NCBI GenBank assembly: GCA_949840885.1
Contig: CATKYJ010000016.1
Span: forward strand, 29,575 to 93,574
Length of the DNA: 64,000 nucleotides
Source: an uncultured Acetatifactor sp.
Lineage (GTDB): Bacteria > Bacillota > Clostridia > Lachnospirales > Lachnospiraceae
Direction of reading: 5' to 3'
Below the pieces are notes generated by a model that searched no databases, was not told the origin of the DNA, and was given only the letters and a program-made list of their open reading frames with translations. Shown piece after piece: positions 20,085-29,272 of this stretch. Both the position numbers and the translations under genes were made by a program. Numbering within the stretch: position 1 is the stretch's first letter; each line of letters begins with the position of its first letter.

Positions 20085-20975
20085 CTACCCCAGAATATCC
20101 AGCTCCTTGTAACCCTCCAGCCTCTGTCCGATAGCCTCCCAGTCCGCCCCAGAGCAGACGAACTTGCAGTCGTCCCAGATGCGCTTCAGCTCCGCCTGTA
20201 TCTGCGGGATGTCCTCCGGGTTCTGGCCGGTGGTACGGACATAGTAATCGGGCAGCAGGGAGCAGCCGTTCATGAAGCACTCCGTCCGGTCAGGCTCCTT
20301 GCCGTTGCTCAGGGCGGCCAACAGGCGCAGATGGCTGTCTATGTATCCGTTGATCTGCAGATGCACGCCGAACATGCCGTTTAAGTCAAAGACCTGGAAA
20401 GGCGCCCCGCCTGGAACAGCAATCTCTCCGCCCGCATAAAAGGCTTCGGAGTCTCCGAATTCATAGAGGGCGTTGCAGATGTCCATCAGTTTGTTGTACT
20501 CTTCCTGCGTAATGGGCTTCCGGAAAGACTGGAACATGAGATCCACCGCATAGCCCAACTCTCCCAGCACCTCACAGCCGGGAAGTTTTCCCAGCCTGTC
20601 CCCCAGCTTTACCAGCCGGGCGATAGCCAGCAGATCCATGAGTCTCACCTGGATGTCTTCCATCTCTTCCGCTTTCTCCGTAATCTCATCGGAAATATCA
20701 TTGTACACCAGCGTGCCGTCCTCCAATGTACCAATGCGGTCAGAGCAGTCGTCCACCAGCTTTTCCCCCACCTTTTTATAGACTTTGTCACTGGCGCTGA
20801 AGATGGTGTCCGCCCGGTGCAGCCAGAGCACGGCCCGGTACAGATCTTTTTCGTCCATGGCGGCAGTGCCCATATCATAGTAAGCTCTGGCCAGCCCGGC
20901 CCAGTCCCGCTTCTCCTGACAGCTTTTCACTAGCTCCTCAGGATTCTTTACCTTTGATTTTGAAAATCCAAACAT
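20085..20975 (-). CDS. Conserved hypothetical protein
   Basis: Long ORF MFGFSKSKVKNPEELVKSCQEKRDW...; AAAGGAG SD; sigma70-like promoter upstream (TTGCCT-17-TAAAAT). Confidence 0.75.
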   Translation of the reverse strand: MFGFSKSKVKNPEELVKSCQEKRDWAGLARAYYDMGTAAMDEKDLYRAVLWLHRADTIFSASDKVYKKVGEKLVDDCSDRIGTLEDGTLVYNDISDEITEKAEEMEDIQVRLMDLLAIARLVKLGDRLGKLPGCEVLGELGYAVDLMFQSFRKPITQEEYNKLMDICNALYEFGDSEAFYAGGEIAVPGGAPFQVFDLNGMFGVHLQINGYIDSHLRLLAALSNGKEPDRTECFMNGCSLLPDYYVRTTGQNPEDIPQIQAELKRIWDDCKFVCSGADWEAIGQRLEGYKELDILG

Positions 20976-21012
20976 CGCAATCCCACTCCTTTGGTGTTCT
21001 ATTTTATTCTTA

Positions 21013-21048
21013 TATTTTACTACAGAGGGGAAAGTAAGGCAAGAATTT
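21013..21048. repeat. 36-bp direct repeat, copy 1
   Basis: TATTTTACTACAGAGGGGAAAGTAAGGCAAGAATTT, identical at 21977-22012. Confidence 0.95.
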
Positions 21049-21071
21049 TGCACGGAACCCCTATGTCTGAA

Positions 21072-21806
21072 TTATCGGTTTGTTTGAAAAAGCTCTACAC
21101 TGTATTTGGCAGGATTATCTTTGTCGATATAAACATTCGCATATAAATCTTCTTTTCGCTTAAAAGGCGACAAAACATAATAGTTGCTTACTGCTTTGTA
21201 TTCCTTACCCTCATAAATAAATCGACAGACAATTCTGCAGGTGATGTAGTTTGCCAGTCTAATCGCGACTGCCGGAATCAGATCCTCTATTTCGGAGTCC
21301 ATACAAGCACCTGAATGTTTCAGGGCTTTCAATTTATTTTTGTCATATACCAGTTTGCCCATGGAAGCCAAAAACAATATCAGCCATACAGAAACATTGA
21401 TTAACATGGGTTTCAATATAGCTGGACTAAAAAAATTTCCGACAAGACCAACAGCTAATTCAGTCAATGCTACAAACAAACATACATTAGCACATATGGA
21501 GAATACATACTTTACAGGCTTAAGATTGGCAATTTGCTTTTCCTTAAAAAGTTTGGAAATATTTTCCTCCGCTTTTCCTCTGTACTCCTCCGCCAGTATA
21601 TGCTCCCCTGAAAAAAGTTCGTTCAAACTAATACCCAGAACATCACACAAAGGCTGTAAAAGCGACACGTCCGGCATGCCTCTTCCGTTTTCCCATTTGG
21701 AAACTGCCTGATTGGTTATCTCTAAGGTTTCGGCAAGCTGCATTTGTGTCAGATTTTTTTCTTTTCTGCACTGTGCAATAAATGCACCTATTCTTTTCTG
21801 ATCCAT
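21072..21806 (-). CDS. XRE-family transcriptional regulator with C-terminal membrane region
   Basis: RIGAFIAQCRKEKNLTQMQLAETLEITNQAVSKWENGRGMPDVSLLQPLCDVLGISLNELFSGE, then two TM stretches. Confidence 0.88.
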   Translation of the reverse strand: MDQKRIGAFIAQCRKEKNLTQMQLAETLEITNQAVSKWENGRGMPDVSLLQPLCDVLGISLNELFSGEHILAEEYRGKAEENISKLFKEKQIANLKPVKYVFSICANVCLFVALTELAVGLVGNFFSPAILKPMLINVSVWLILFLASMGKLVYDKNKLKALKHSGACMDSEIEDLIPAVAIRLANYITCRIVCRFIYEGKEYKAVSNYYVLSPFKRKEDLYANVYIDKDNPAKYSVELFQTNR

Positions 21807-21976
21807 ACAATAAATCTCCTTTGCTATATTTGTTTGACCGCAGTATATCAAAAAGAGAATCTATTTAGAACATACGAAGCGTTGATTCAGTACTAAACGC
21901 TTCGTTGAGCGCCGCAGATCTTCCTTTTGCATATATCGTTGTACAACAATGTGCTGTCCTCAAATATGCTTTGTTT

Positions 21977-22012
21977 TATTTTACTACAGAGGGGAAAGTA
22001 AGGCAAGAATTT
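21977..22012. repeat. 36-bp direct repeat, copy 2
   Basis: Identical to 21013-21048. Confidence 0.95.
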
Positions 22013-22199
22013 GGTGAGACGGGAGGTTTGCGCCCGGGAGCTGCTGCCCATACGGGTCAGTGGATATAAGTCTTTCAAAACAGAATCTGTCAGGTATAGG
22101 TCAGGTATATCTGATAAAAACAGAGAAGTTATCTTGAAAATCAGATATGCTTGTGCTATCATGTGGACAGTCTCGGCAAGGGTGCTGTCTTTATGATTA

Positions 22200-22377
22200 A
22201 AAGGGAGACTTATATAAGCCGTATCCGTCCAGTGTTTACCCGGATACGGATGTAAGGAAGTGCTTTGCCGACAATTATCCGAAGTATGTGGTCACGCTGG
22301 ACGAATTCGACATGAGCCGGGACGGGATAAAGCACTGCAACATTTGTGACTTTTTACTGGCCGAAGAATGGAACTGA
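22200..22377 (+). pseudogene. C-terminal remnant of an AAA ATPase (DUF4143-type)
   Basis: KGDLYKPYPSSVYPDTDVRKCFADNYPKYVVTLDEFDMSRDGIKHCNICDFLLAEEWN*. Confidence 0.5.
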
Positions 22378-22413
22378 ATGGTGCCGGGGGAGAGAAAGGG
22401 ACAGGGTGCGGAA

Positions 22414-22857
22414 ATGATTCATTTTGAGAAGATAACGGAAGAGAATTTCAAGGCGATTGTAGATATGAAGCGTCCTGACGGCGAGAAATTTGTGGCATCT
22501 AATGCCTATTCCCTGGCCCAGGCCTGGCTGTATCGGGAGAACGGGGATGTGTACCCCTTTGCCATCTATCACGAAGATGAGCCTGTAGGCTTTGCGATGC
22601 TGGACGAGGATTTGGAGGAGAGGTGCCTGGTCATATGGCGCATCATGTTCCCTGTGGAGCATCAGAACAAGGGCTACGGCACTCAGGCCATCAAGGAAAT
22701 TATCCGACTGGCAGTGGAGTCTGGAAAGTACGATTTCCTGATACTGGACTATGCGCCGGGGAATGAGATTGCAAAGCATGTGTATGAGAAGCTGGGATTT
22801 CGCCCTACCGGGGAAGTGGTGAACAACGGTGAGATTGAGATGAGGTTGGAACTGTGA
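22414..22857 (+). CDS. GNAT family acetyltransferase
   Basis: MIHFEKITEENFKAIVDM...YPFAIYHEDEPVGFAMLD...WRIMFPVEHQNKGYGTQAIKEIIRLA. Confidence 0.85.
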   Translation: MIHFEKITEENFKAIVDMKRPDGEKFVASNAYSLAQAWLYRENGDVYPFAIYHEDEPVGFAMLDEDLEERCLVIWRIMFPVEHQNKGYGTQAIKEIIRLAVESGKYDFLILDYAPGNEIAKHVYEKLGFRPTGEVVNNGEIEMRLEL

Positions 22858-23654
22858 GGGCGCTACAGATTACCATATGTGACGATGAGGCGGCCCAGCG
22901 CTCTTTACTGGAGACTTATGTAAGAGAATGGGGAATGCTGCGGCAGCTGGAGACGGATATCGCGCTTTCGGGCAGCGCGGAGCAGTTCCTGTTTTGCTGG
23001 GAGGAGAGGCCCGGGGACATGGTGCTCTTAGACATCGATATGCCGGGGGCTGACGGCCTTTCTCTGGCGAAGAGGCTTCGGAGTCAGGGGGATGAGACAC
23101 AGATCATTTTCGTCACCGGGCTGGCGGAATATGCCCTGGAGGGCTATGATGTGGACGCGGTGTCCTACCTGATCAAGCCGGTGAAAAAGGACAGACTTTT
23201 TGCCTGCCTGGACAGGGCGGCCAAAAGATGCGGCCAGGAAGCGCCCGCGCTGCTTTTGGACACGCCCGGCGGCATGGCCAGGGTGAGAATCAGGGATATC
23301 TGTTATCTGGAGAGCGATGCCCATGACACCTGGGTGCACTGCAACCGGGAAAAGGAGCCCGTCCGCTGTCGTGTGGGAATCCGCCAGCTGGAGGAGCGCC
23401 TGGGGCAGCAGGGCGGCAGCTTTTTCAAGATTCACCGCTCCTACCTGGTAAACCTCTCCTATGTGAACCGGATTGAGAAGAGAGAGGCCGTGATGGACAC
23501 CGGGGAGGCGCTGCCTGTGGCCAGAAACCGATGGGAGGCGCTGAACCGGGCTTATCTGGAGTATTACCGCGGCAGATGGGAGAGAGAAGAGGGGGCTGAC
23601 GGGCATGGAGTCCGGACACAGAGGGCAGCCAGCGGATCGGGAGACCGGACTTAG
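22854..23654 (+). CDS. LytTR-family response regulator
   Basis: Receiver MVLLDIDMPGADGLSLAKRLR...YLIKPVKKDRL and LytTR DICYLESDAHDTWVHC...FFKIHRSYLVNLSYV; GTG start. Confidence 0.9.
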   Translation: MRALQITICDDEAAQRSLLETYVREWGMLRQLETDIALSGSAEQFLFCWEERPGDMVLLDIDMPGADGLSLAKRLRSQGDETQIIFVTGLAEYALEGYDVDAVSYLIKPVKKDRLFACLDRAAKRCGQEAPALLLDTPGGMARVRIRDICYLESDAHDTWVHCNREKEPVRCRVGIRQLEERLGQQGGSFFKIHRSYLVNLSYVNRIEKREAVMDTGEALPVARNRWEALNRAYLEYYRGRWEREEGADGHGVRTQRAASGSGDRT

Positions 23655-23770
23655 AGGGCGGCTGATGCTTCCGAAAGATTGGGCTTAGAGGGGCTGTTGA
23701 TGCGGCAGAGGCGGGCAAAAAAGAAAGCGCCACGGATAAAAATACAGGTGGAAAAGGAGCAAGGAGGCAA

Positions 23771-25126
23771 GTGGAGACGGCAGGTTTCTGGGAGATCTCC
23801 CGGGGAATTCTGGAGATTATGCGGCTGATTCTATACTGGTACTATGTGGGACAAGTGGGAACCATAGAGAAAGGGGCAGGGAGGCGGATATTGGGCTTTT
23901 GTCTGGCAGCGGTCTGCCTGGCGCTTTCTGTGTGGATTCCGCTTTCGCTGTCGTGGCTTCTGGCGGCAGGAATCCTCTTATTGTACGATCTGTTCTTTGA
24001 TGAGGAGCCCTTTGGGCGGCAGTGGCGGCGGGTATTGCTGCCGGGACTTTTGCTGGCTGCTTGTGCTCTGCTGCCCTGGTTCTTTCAACTTTGGAATGTA
24101 GGTACATCCGGAGGCGGACCTTTGGATGCCTTGGCTGTCAAGAGCGGAGGGGCCGCGGCAGACGAAAGGATTCTGGCTGCCGGAGAGCCTTTGATAACCA
24201 CAGAGCCCCTGGCAGCCGCGGCCTTTCTGTGCCATGGGCCGATTCTCTTTGTCTTCTTCCTCCTGTTTTCCGGTAAGCGTCAGAGCCTGCAGCTTTGGAA
24301 TGGGATTATGACAATGGTGTCATTTTCTGCCGTCACGGCATTTCAGTGGCTGCTGTGCGGTACGGGCCGGTTCGGCGGGGAGGGGAGGCTGCTGGAAATC
24401 CTGCTGTGGGGCAGCGCAGCGCTGGAGACGCTGCTGTTTTTCACGGTGGAGAGCGCGCTGTATTTCTATAAAAAGGGCTTCGAGGCCCGCACGGAGCAGT
24501 TCCGCAGCGAACTGATGGAGCACAGTTACGGGGAGATCCGGGATATCTACATGGACATGCGGGGCTGGCGGCATGACTACCACAACCACATGCAGGTGAT
24601 GAAAGCCAAGCTGTCCATGGGGGACATGGAGGGGATCGGGGCCTATCTGGACCAGCTGGAGAGGGAGCTGGATCGGGTGGACACTCTGGTGAGGTCCGGG
24701 AATCTGATGACGGATGCCATTTTAAACAGCAAGCTGACACTGGCCAGGCGCAGCGGCATTCAGGTAATCTGCAAGGCCAGGCTGCCGGAGCGGCTGCCGG
24801 TGGAGGATGTGGACCTGTGCGTGATCTTGGGCAATCTCCTGGACAATGCCATCGAGGCCTGCCGGAAACTGGAGGAGGACAGTCGGTCACTGCGTCTCTA
24901 CATGGCGGTGAACAAGGGGCAGTTCTATCTGTCCCTGCAGAATTCCGCCCCGGAGGAGCCGGATTTCGACGCCAGACATTACATCACCAGCAAGCGGGGC
25001 AACCACGGTCTGGGGATGAAGCGGGTGAAAGCCGCGGTGGACAAATACCGGGGCTATCTGAACCTGGCCAACGAGCCGGGGATCTTCGCTGCGGAGGTGA
25101 CCATGCCGCTTGCGGACTTTTCGTGA
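23771..25126 (+). CDS. GHKL-domain sensor histidine kinase
   Basis: MRGWRHDYHNHMQVMKAKL...LCVILGNLLDNAIEACRKLEED...GNHGLGMKRVKAAVDKY. Confidence 0.88.
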   Translation: METAGFWEISRGILEIMRLILYWYYVGQVGTIEKGAGRRILGFCLAAVCLALSVWIPLSLSWLLAAGILLLYDLFFDEEPFGRQWRRVLLPGLLLAACALLPWFFQLWNVGTSGGGPLDALAVKSGGAAADERILAAGEPLITTEPLAAAAFLCHGPILFVFFLLFSGKRQSLQLWNGIMTMVSFSAVTAFQWLLCGTGRFGGEGRLLEILLWGSAALETLLFFTVESALYFYKKGFEARTEQFRSELMEHSYGEIRDIYMDMRGWRHDYHNHMQVMKAKLSMGDMEGIGAYLDQLERELDRVDTLVRSGNLMTDAILNSKLTLARRSGIQVICKARLPERLPVEDVDLCVILGNLLDNAIEACRKLEEDSRSLRLYMAVNKGQFYLSLQNSAPEEPDFDARHYITSKRGNHGLGMKRVKAAVDKYRGYLNLANEPGIFAAEVTMPLADFS

Positions 25127-25146
25127 AAAAAACAGGACATTTCGTG

Positions 25147-25179
25147 CAGGAATCCCCGCAGACGGGGATTCCTGTTTTA
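25147..25179 (+). terminator. Rho-independent terminator after the histidine kinase
   Basis: CAGGAATCCCCG CAGA CGGGGATTCCTG TTTTAT. Confidence 0.8.
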
Positions 25180-25216
25180 TAATGAAAAAAACAGAAGTCA
25201 GGAGGTATCAAAGCGG

Positions 25217-27052
25217 ATGAAGAGACAAAAAGACGCGGAAAGCGTGAAAAAATATGCCATGTGGGACAATTGCCGGTATGCTTTTCGCCATCTGCGGCAA
25301 AAGGAGGGAGCGGGGGCTCTGGCCGTCTGCGGGGGCGACGTGAGTCTGGGCGTCCTGCTGCCGTTCCTGGAGGCGGCGCTGGCCGGGGCGGTGGCGGCCA
25401 TCCTGGTGAGCGGGAGACAGGCGGGAGAGATCCTGCTGCTGGCGGCGGGCTATGTGGCCCTGCTGCAGACGGTGCGGTTTTTGCAGGGGCATCTGCGGAG
25501 GCAGCGGGTTAAGACATTGTTCCTGCTGCGAATCGACATGGGGGTGGATTTCTTCCGGAAGACTGTGTGGATGGACGGACAGAGCCTGGAGAGCGCCCAG
25601 GGGAGGAAGAAATGGCAGGACGCCATGCGGAATCTGTACTGGGGCAACAATCTGGGGATGGAGGCTTACACAAAGGCCTGGTGCGATCTGCTGCTGCAGC
25701 TCATGGGGCTGATGCTCTACGGTGTGATCGTGGGACGGATCAGCCTGATCCTGCTGGTCGTATTGATTCTGCAGACCCTGCTGGTGTCGTACTTCCACAC
25801 AAAGGCGGGAAAGCATGCCTATGGGCTGGAGAACGAGATCGAGAAGAAATGGGGGACTTTCCGGTATCTGAGGCAGGAGACCGTGGTTCCCGGCAACGGG
25901 AAAGACATTCGGATGTACCGGATGGACAAATGGTTTCTGGGGCTGTTCCGCCGGCTGATCGACGGGGCATGCGCTCTGATTGACAGGCAGCAGACCGGAC
26001 ACATGGCGGCGGGCATGGCGGAGAACCTGCTTACCTTTGCCAGGAGCGCAATCGTCTACGGGTGGCTGATCCGGGAGATGGCGATGGGAAACATGACACT
26101 TCCGTCATTTCTCCTCTATGTGGGAATCGTGGCGGGCTTTGGGGCGTGGATGAACGGGCTCTTTGAAGCCTGGCGGCAGATTATGGAGAATGAGAAGATT
26201 CTGGACGATTACCGGGACTTTATGGACTTCGGCATGGTGGAGGAGGGAAAACCGGGGCCCGAACGGCCCGGGAGCATCCATGAGATTCGGTTCGAGCATG
26301 TGTGCTTTCGGTACGGGGGGAGCGATGAGGATACCATCCGGGATCTGAACCTGACCATCCGGCCGGGAGAGCGGCTGGCGCTGGTGGGGCTAAACGGCGC
26401 GGGCAAGACGACTCTCATCAAGCTCCTCTGCGGCCTGTACCGCCCTACCTCGGGCGCTGTGTATCTGGACGGAAAAAACATACAATCCCTGGACCAGAGA
26501 GCGGTCTTTCGGGAGTTCGCCGTGGTGTTTCAGGATGTGTTCGCGTTCTCTTTCCCTCTGGCGGACAATGTATCCTGTGTGGACTGCGGGCGGGAGGATC
26601 CCCACAGACTTCGGGAGAGCCTGGAAAAGGCAGGACTCTGGGAGCGGGTACAGACGCTGCCCAGGCAGACCCGGACGTCCATGAACAAGGATTTAGACGA
26701 GGCGGGAGTGACCCTGTCCGGAGGCGAGATGCAGAAACTCATGCTGGCCAGGGCCCTGTACAAGGACGCGCCTACGGTCATTCTGGATGAGCCTACGGCT
26801 GCCCTGGATCCCATTGCGGAGAGCGAGATGTATGAAAAATACGATGAACTGGTTCAGGGGAGGACGGCGGTCTTTATCTCTCACCGCTTAAGCTCCACGC
26901 GGTTCTGCGACAGGATCCTCTTTCTGGAGAAAGGCCGCGTCGCGGAGGAGGGAACCCATGAGGAGCTGATGCAAAAGGGCGGATCCTATGCGGAACTTTT
27001 TGCCCTCCAGGCCAGATATTATCGGGAAAGCCGCGAAGCGGCTGCAAATTAG
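25217..27052 (+). CDS. ABC transporter, permease/ATP-binding fusion (exporter half 1)
   Basis: Walker A GLNGAGKTTLIKL, signature TLSGGEMQKLMLARAL, Walker B TVILDEPTAALDP. Confidence 0.92.
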   Translation: MKRQKDAESVKKYAMWDNCRYAFRHLRQKEGAGALAVCGGDVSLGVLLPFLEAALAGAVAAILVSGRQAGEILLLAAGYVALLQTVRFLQGHLRRQRVKTLFLLRIDMGVDFFRKTVWMDGQSLESAQGRKKWQDAMRNLYWGNNLGMEAYTKAWCDLLLQLMGLMLYGVIVGRISLILLVVLILQTLLVSYFHTKAGKHAYGLENEIEKKWGTFRYLRQETVVPGNGKDIRMYRMDKWFLGLFRRLIDGACALIDRQQTGHMAAGMAENLLTFARSAIVYGWLIREMAMGNMTLPSFLLYVGIVAGFGAWMNGLFEAWRQIMENEKILDDYRDFMDFGMVEEGKPGPERPGSIHEIRFEHVCFRYGGSDEDTIRDLNLTIRPGERLALVGLNGAGKTTLIKLLCGLYRPTSGAVYLDGKNIQSLDQRAVFREFAVVFQDVFAFSFPLADNVSCVDCGREDPHRLRESLEKAGLWERVQTLPRQTRTSMNKDLDEAGVTLSGGEMQKLMLARALYKDAPTVILDEPTAALDPIAESEMYEKYDELVQGRTAVFISHRLSSTRFCDRILFLEKGRVAEEGTHEELMQKGGSYAELFALQARYYRESREAAAN

Positions 27053-27064
27053 GAGGAAAGCGGT

Positions 27065-28903
27065 ATGCGTGAATTAAAATCGATCCATAAAATGGGCTTT
27101 CGCCTGTTGAAAATGATACACAGGGAGGACTCCACTATCATTCCCCTGCATCTACTGGAGCTGTGCCTTTCTTTGGCGCAGATTTACGCAGGGCTGTTCC
27201 TGACGGCGGGGCTGATCGATGCGCTGCTGACGGGAGCGTACGCTGAGGCGGCATGGCAGGCGGGATATCTGTTGGGGGCAAATCTCCTGCTTGGCCTTGC
27301 GAAGTATCTGCTTCGGAGACGGTTTCAAAGCCTCGGCACGAGACTGTGGCTGACTTTCTATGTGTGGCTGCGGGAAAAGGTGTTTGCCATGGATTATGAG
27401 AGCATGGAGAAACCGGAGGTGGCCGAGAAGATTCTGTTTTCGGAGCGGACTTCGGATATGTACGGCGGCCTTGACAATCTGCTGAACCACTATTGCAATA
27501 TTCTGCAGTCGATTCTGAATTTGGTCCTGTCGGTGTCTTTGGTGATCCACCTGTGCCTGACAAGACCGGCGCCAGGTCTGGGGCTGGTAGGGGGGCTTGC
27601 GGCTCCCGGGCCCTCCCTTGCGCTTTTTGCGGCGCTGCTCTTTGGCATGTGTGCATGCTCCTGGAGGGCTTTCTCCAAATATGCCGCAAAGCAGTTGGAA
27701 ATCTTCGACAGCCATACAGGGGTGGAAGAGAGGCTCTCCTATATGCTGAACAATGTGTACGGCAATGAAAAGGCGGGAAAAATCATCCGCATTTACGGCA
27801 TGGAGGACATGATTCTGGAAAACACTGCCCAATCCAACCAAAAGTCCAGGGACTATTTCGCAAAAATGTGTGATGTGGGGAATGCGGCCAACGACGCCAA
27901 CAATCTGGTGAGCAGCGTTTTCGCGGTGGGCGCATATCTGCTGGCGGCGCTGAAAGTGGTGGCGGGAGCAGTGACGGTGGGCGCGTTCACCCGGTATGCG
28001 GGCGCCCTGAACCAGTTTGGGTCCGCCTGCTTCTCCTTGATTTCTGGCCATGGGGAGCTTCGGAAAGTCTGCACTACCATGGAAGATTTCCTGGCTTTCC
28101 TGGATATGGAGAATCCCCACGCCTCGGGCAGCATCCCCGTGGAGAAGCGGGACGACGGGGAGTACGAGCTGGCATTCGAGAATGTGAGCTTTCACTATCC
28201 CGGCAGCGAAGAGCCGGTGCTGAAAGATGTCAGCTTTAAGCTGCGCATCCGGGGCAAGCTTGCGGTGGTGGGCCGCAATGGCGCGGGCAAGACTACTTTC
28301 ATCAAGCTTCTGTGCCGCCTCTACGAGCCCACTCAGGGGCGCATTACTTTAAACGGCACGGACATCCGCAAATACGATGAGGAGGAATACCGCCGCATCT
28401 TCGGCGTGGTGTTCCAGGACTTCAAGCTCTTTGCTTTCCCCGTGTGGGAGAACCTGGCGGCGGGCTATGAGAGACAGGACGACCGCATCTGGAGAGCCCT
28501 GGAGCAGGCGGACGCCGCGGAGCTGGTGAGGAACATGGATAAAGGCCTGGACACCTGGCTGTACAAGGGAGTGGAGGACGGCGTGGAGATCAGCGGCGGG
28601 GAGGCCCAGAAGCTGGCGCTGGCCAGGGCCCTTTATAAAGATGCTCCCGTGGTCATTCTGGACGAGCCAACGGCAGCGCTGGATCCCAAAGCGGAGGCTT
28701 TTGTTTACGAGCGCTTCGGACAGATGACGGAGGGCAGAACCAGCATCTACATCTCCCACAGGATGAGCAGCTGCCGGTTCTGCGACGAGATCATTGTCTT
28801 CGAGGACGGAAAGATTGTGGAGCAGGGAGACCATGAGACCCTTTTGAACGCGGGCGGAAGCTACGCCCGGATGTGGGAGGCACAGGCCAGGTACTACGCT
28901 TAA
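27065..28903 (+). CDS. ABC transporter, permease/ATP-binding fusion (exporter half 2)
   Basis: Walker A GRNGAGKTTFIKL, signature EISGGEAQKLALARAL, Walker B VVILDEPTAALDP. Confidence 0.92.
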   Translation: MRELKSIHKMGFRLLKMIHREDSTIIPLHLLELCLSLAQIYAGLFLTAGLIDALLTGAYAEAAWQAGYLLGANLLLGLAKYLLRRRFQSLGTRLWLTFYVWLREKVFAMDYESMEKPEVAEKILFSERTSDMYGGLDNLLNHYCNILQSILNLVLSVSLVIHLCLTRPAPGLGLVGGLAAPGPSLALFAALLFGMCACSWRAFSKYAAKQLEIFDSHTGVEERLSYMLNNVYGNEKAGKIIRIYGMEDMILENTAQSNQKSRDYFAKMCDVGNAANDANNLVSSVFAVGAYLLAALKVVAGAVTVGAFTRYAGALNQFGSACFSLISGHGELRKVCTTMEDFLAFLDMENPHASGSIPVEKRDDGEYELAFENVSFHYPGSEEPVLKDVSFKLRIRGKLAVVGRNGAGKTTFIKLLCRLYEPTQGRITLNGTDIRKYDEEEYRRIFGVVFQDFKLFAFPVWENLAAGYERQDDRIWRALEQADAAELVRNMDKGLDTWLYKGVEDGVEISGGEAQKLALARALYKDAPVVILDEPTAALDPKAEAFVYERFGQMTEGRTSIYISHRMSSCRFCDEIIVFEDGKIVEQGDHETLLNAGGSYARMWEAQARYYA

Positions 28904-29152
28904 GCTGCCTCCGGGACGGTCCGCCGGCCCGGCTGTCGGAGAGAAATGACTGGATTTTTATGCCGCAGCTCTGACAGATCGTTTCGCTTATGCCGTATTC
29001 TCCTGTGATTTCGCTTATAGCTGTAAGGGCGGGGCTGCCAGGCATGCTTGGAGAGTTTGCGGCGATAGGCTGCGCCGGAGAATAGAGGAATCAAAAAACA
29101 ACAAAAAACAAAATAAATCCACAGAAAAATAATAAAAGTGGTGCCAGATTTA

Positions 29153-29181
29153 TTGACATCCGGATGACATAGGCATATACT
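29153..29181 (+). promoter_or_regulatory. Sigma70-type promoter for the glycyl radical enzyme gene with overlapping palindrome
   Basis: TTGACA-17-TATACT; spacer includes CATCCGGATG palindrome. Confidence 0.75.
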
Positions 29182-29272
29182 GAAAAGAGAAAGATGAATG
29201 CCTATATGCCGAAAAAAGAAAAGGAAAACAGATCAAAGGAATGCCAGGCAGTCAATACGGAAAGGAGCACCC

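Noticed and set aside
27152-28195. 347-aa minus-strand ORF
   Set aside because: Shadow ORF opposite an ABC transporter gene.
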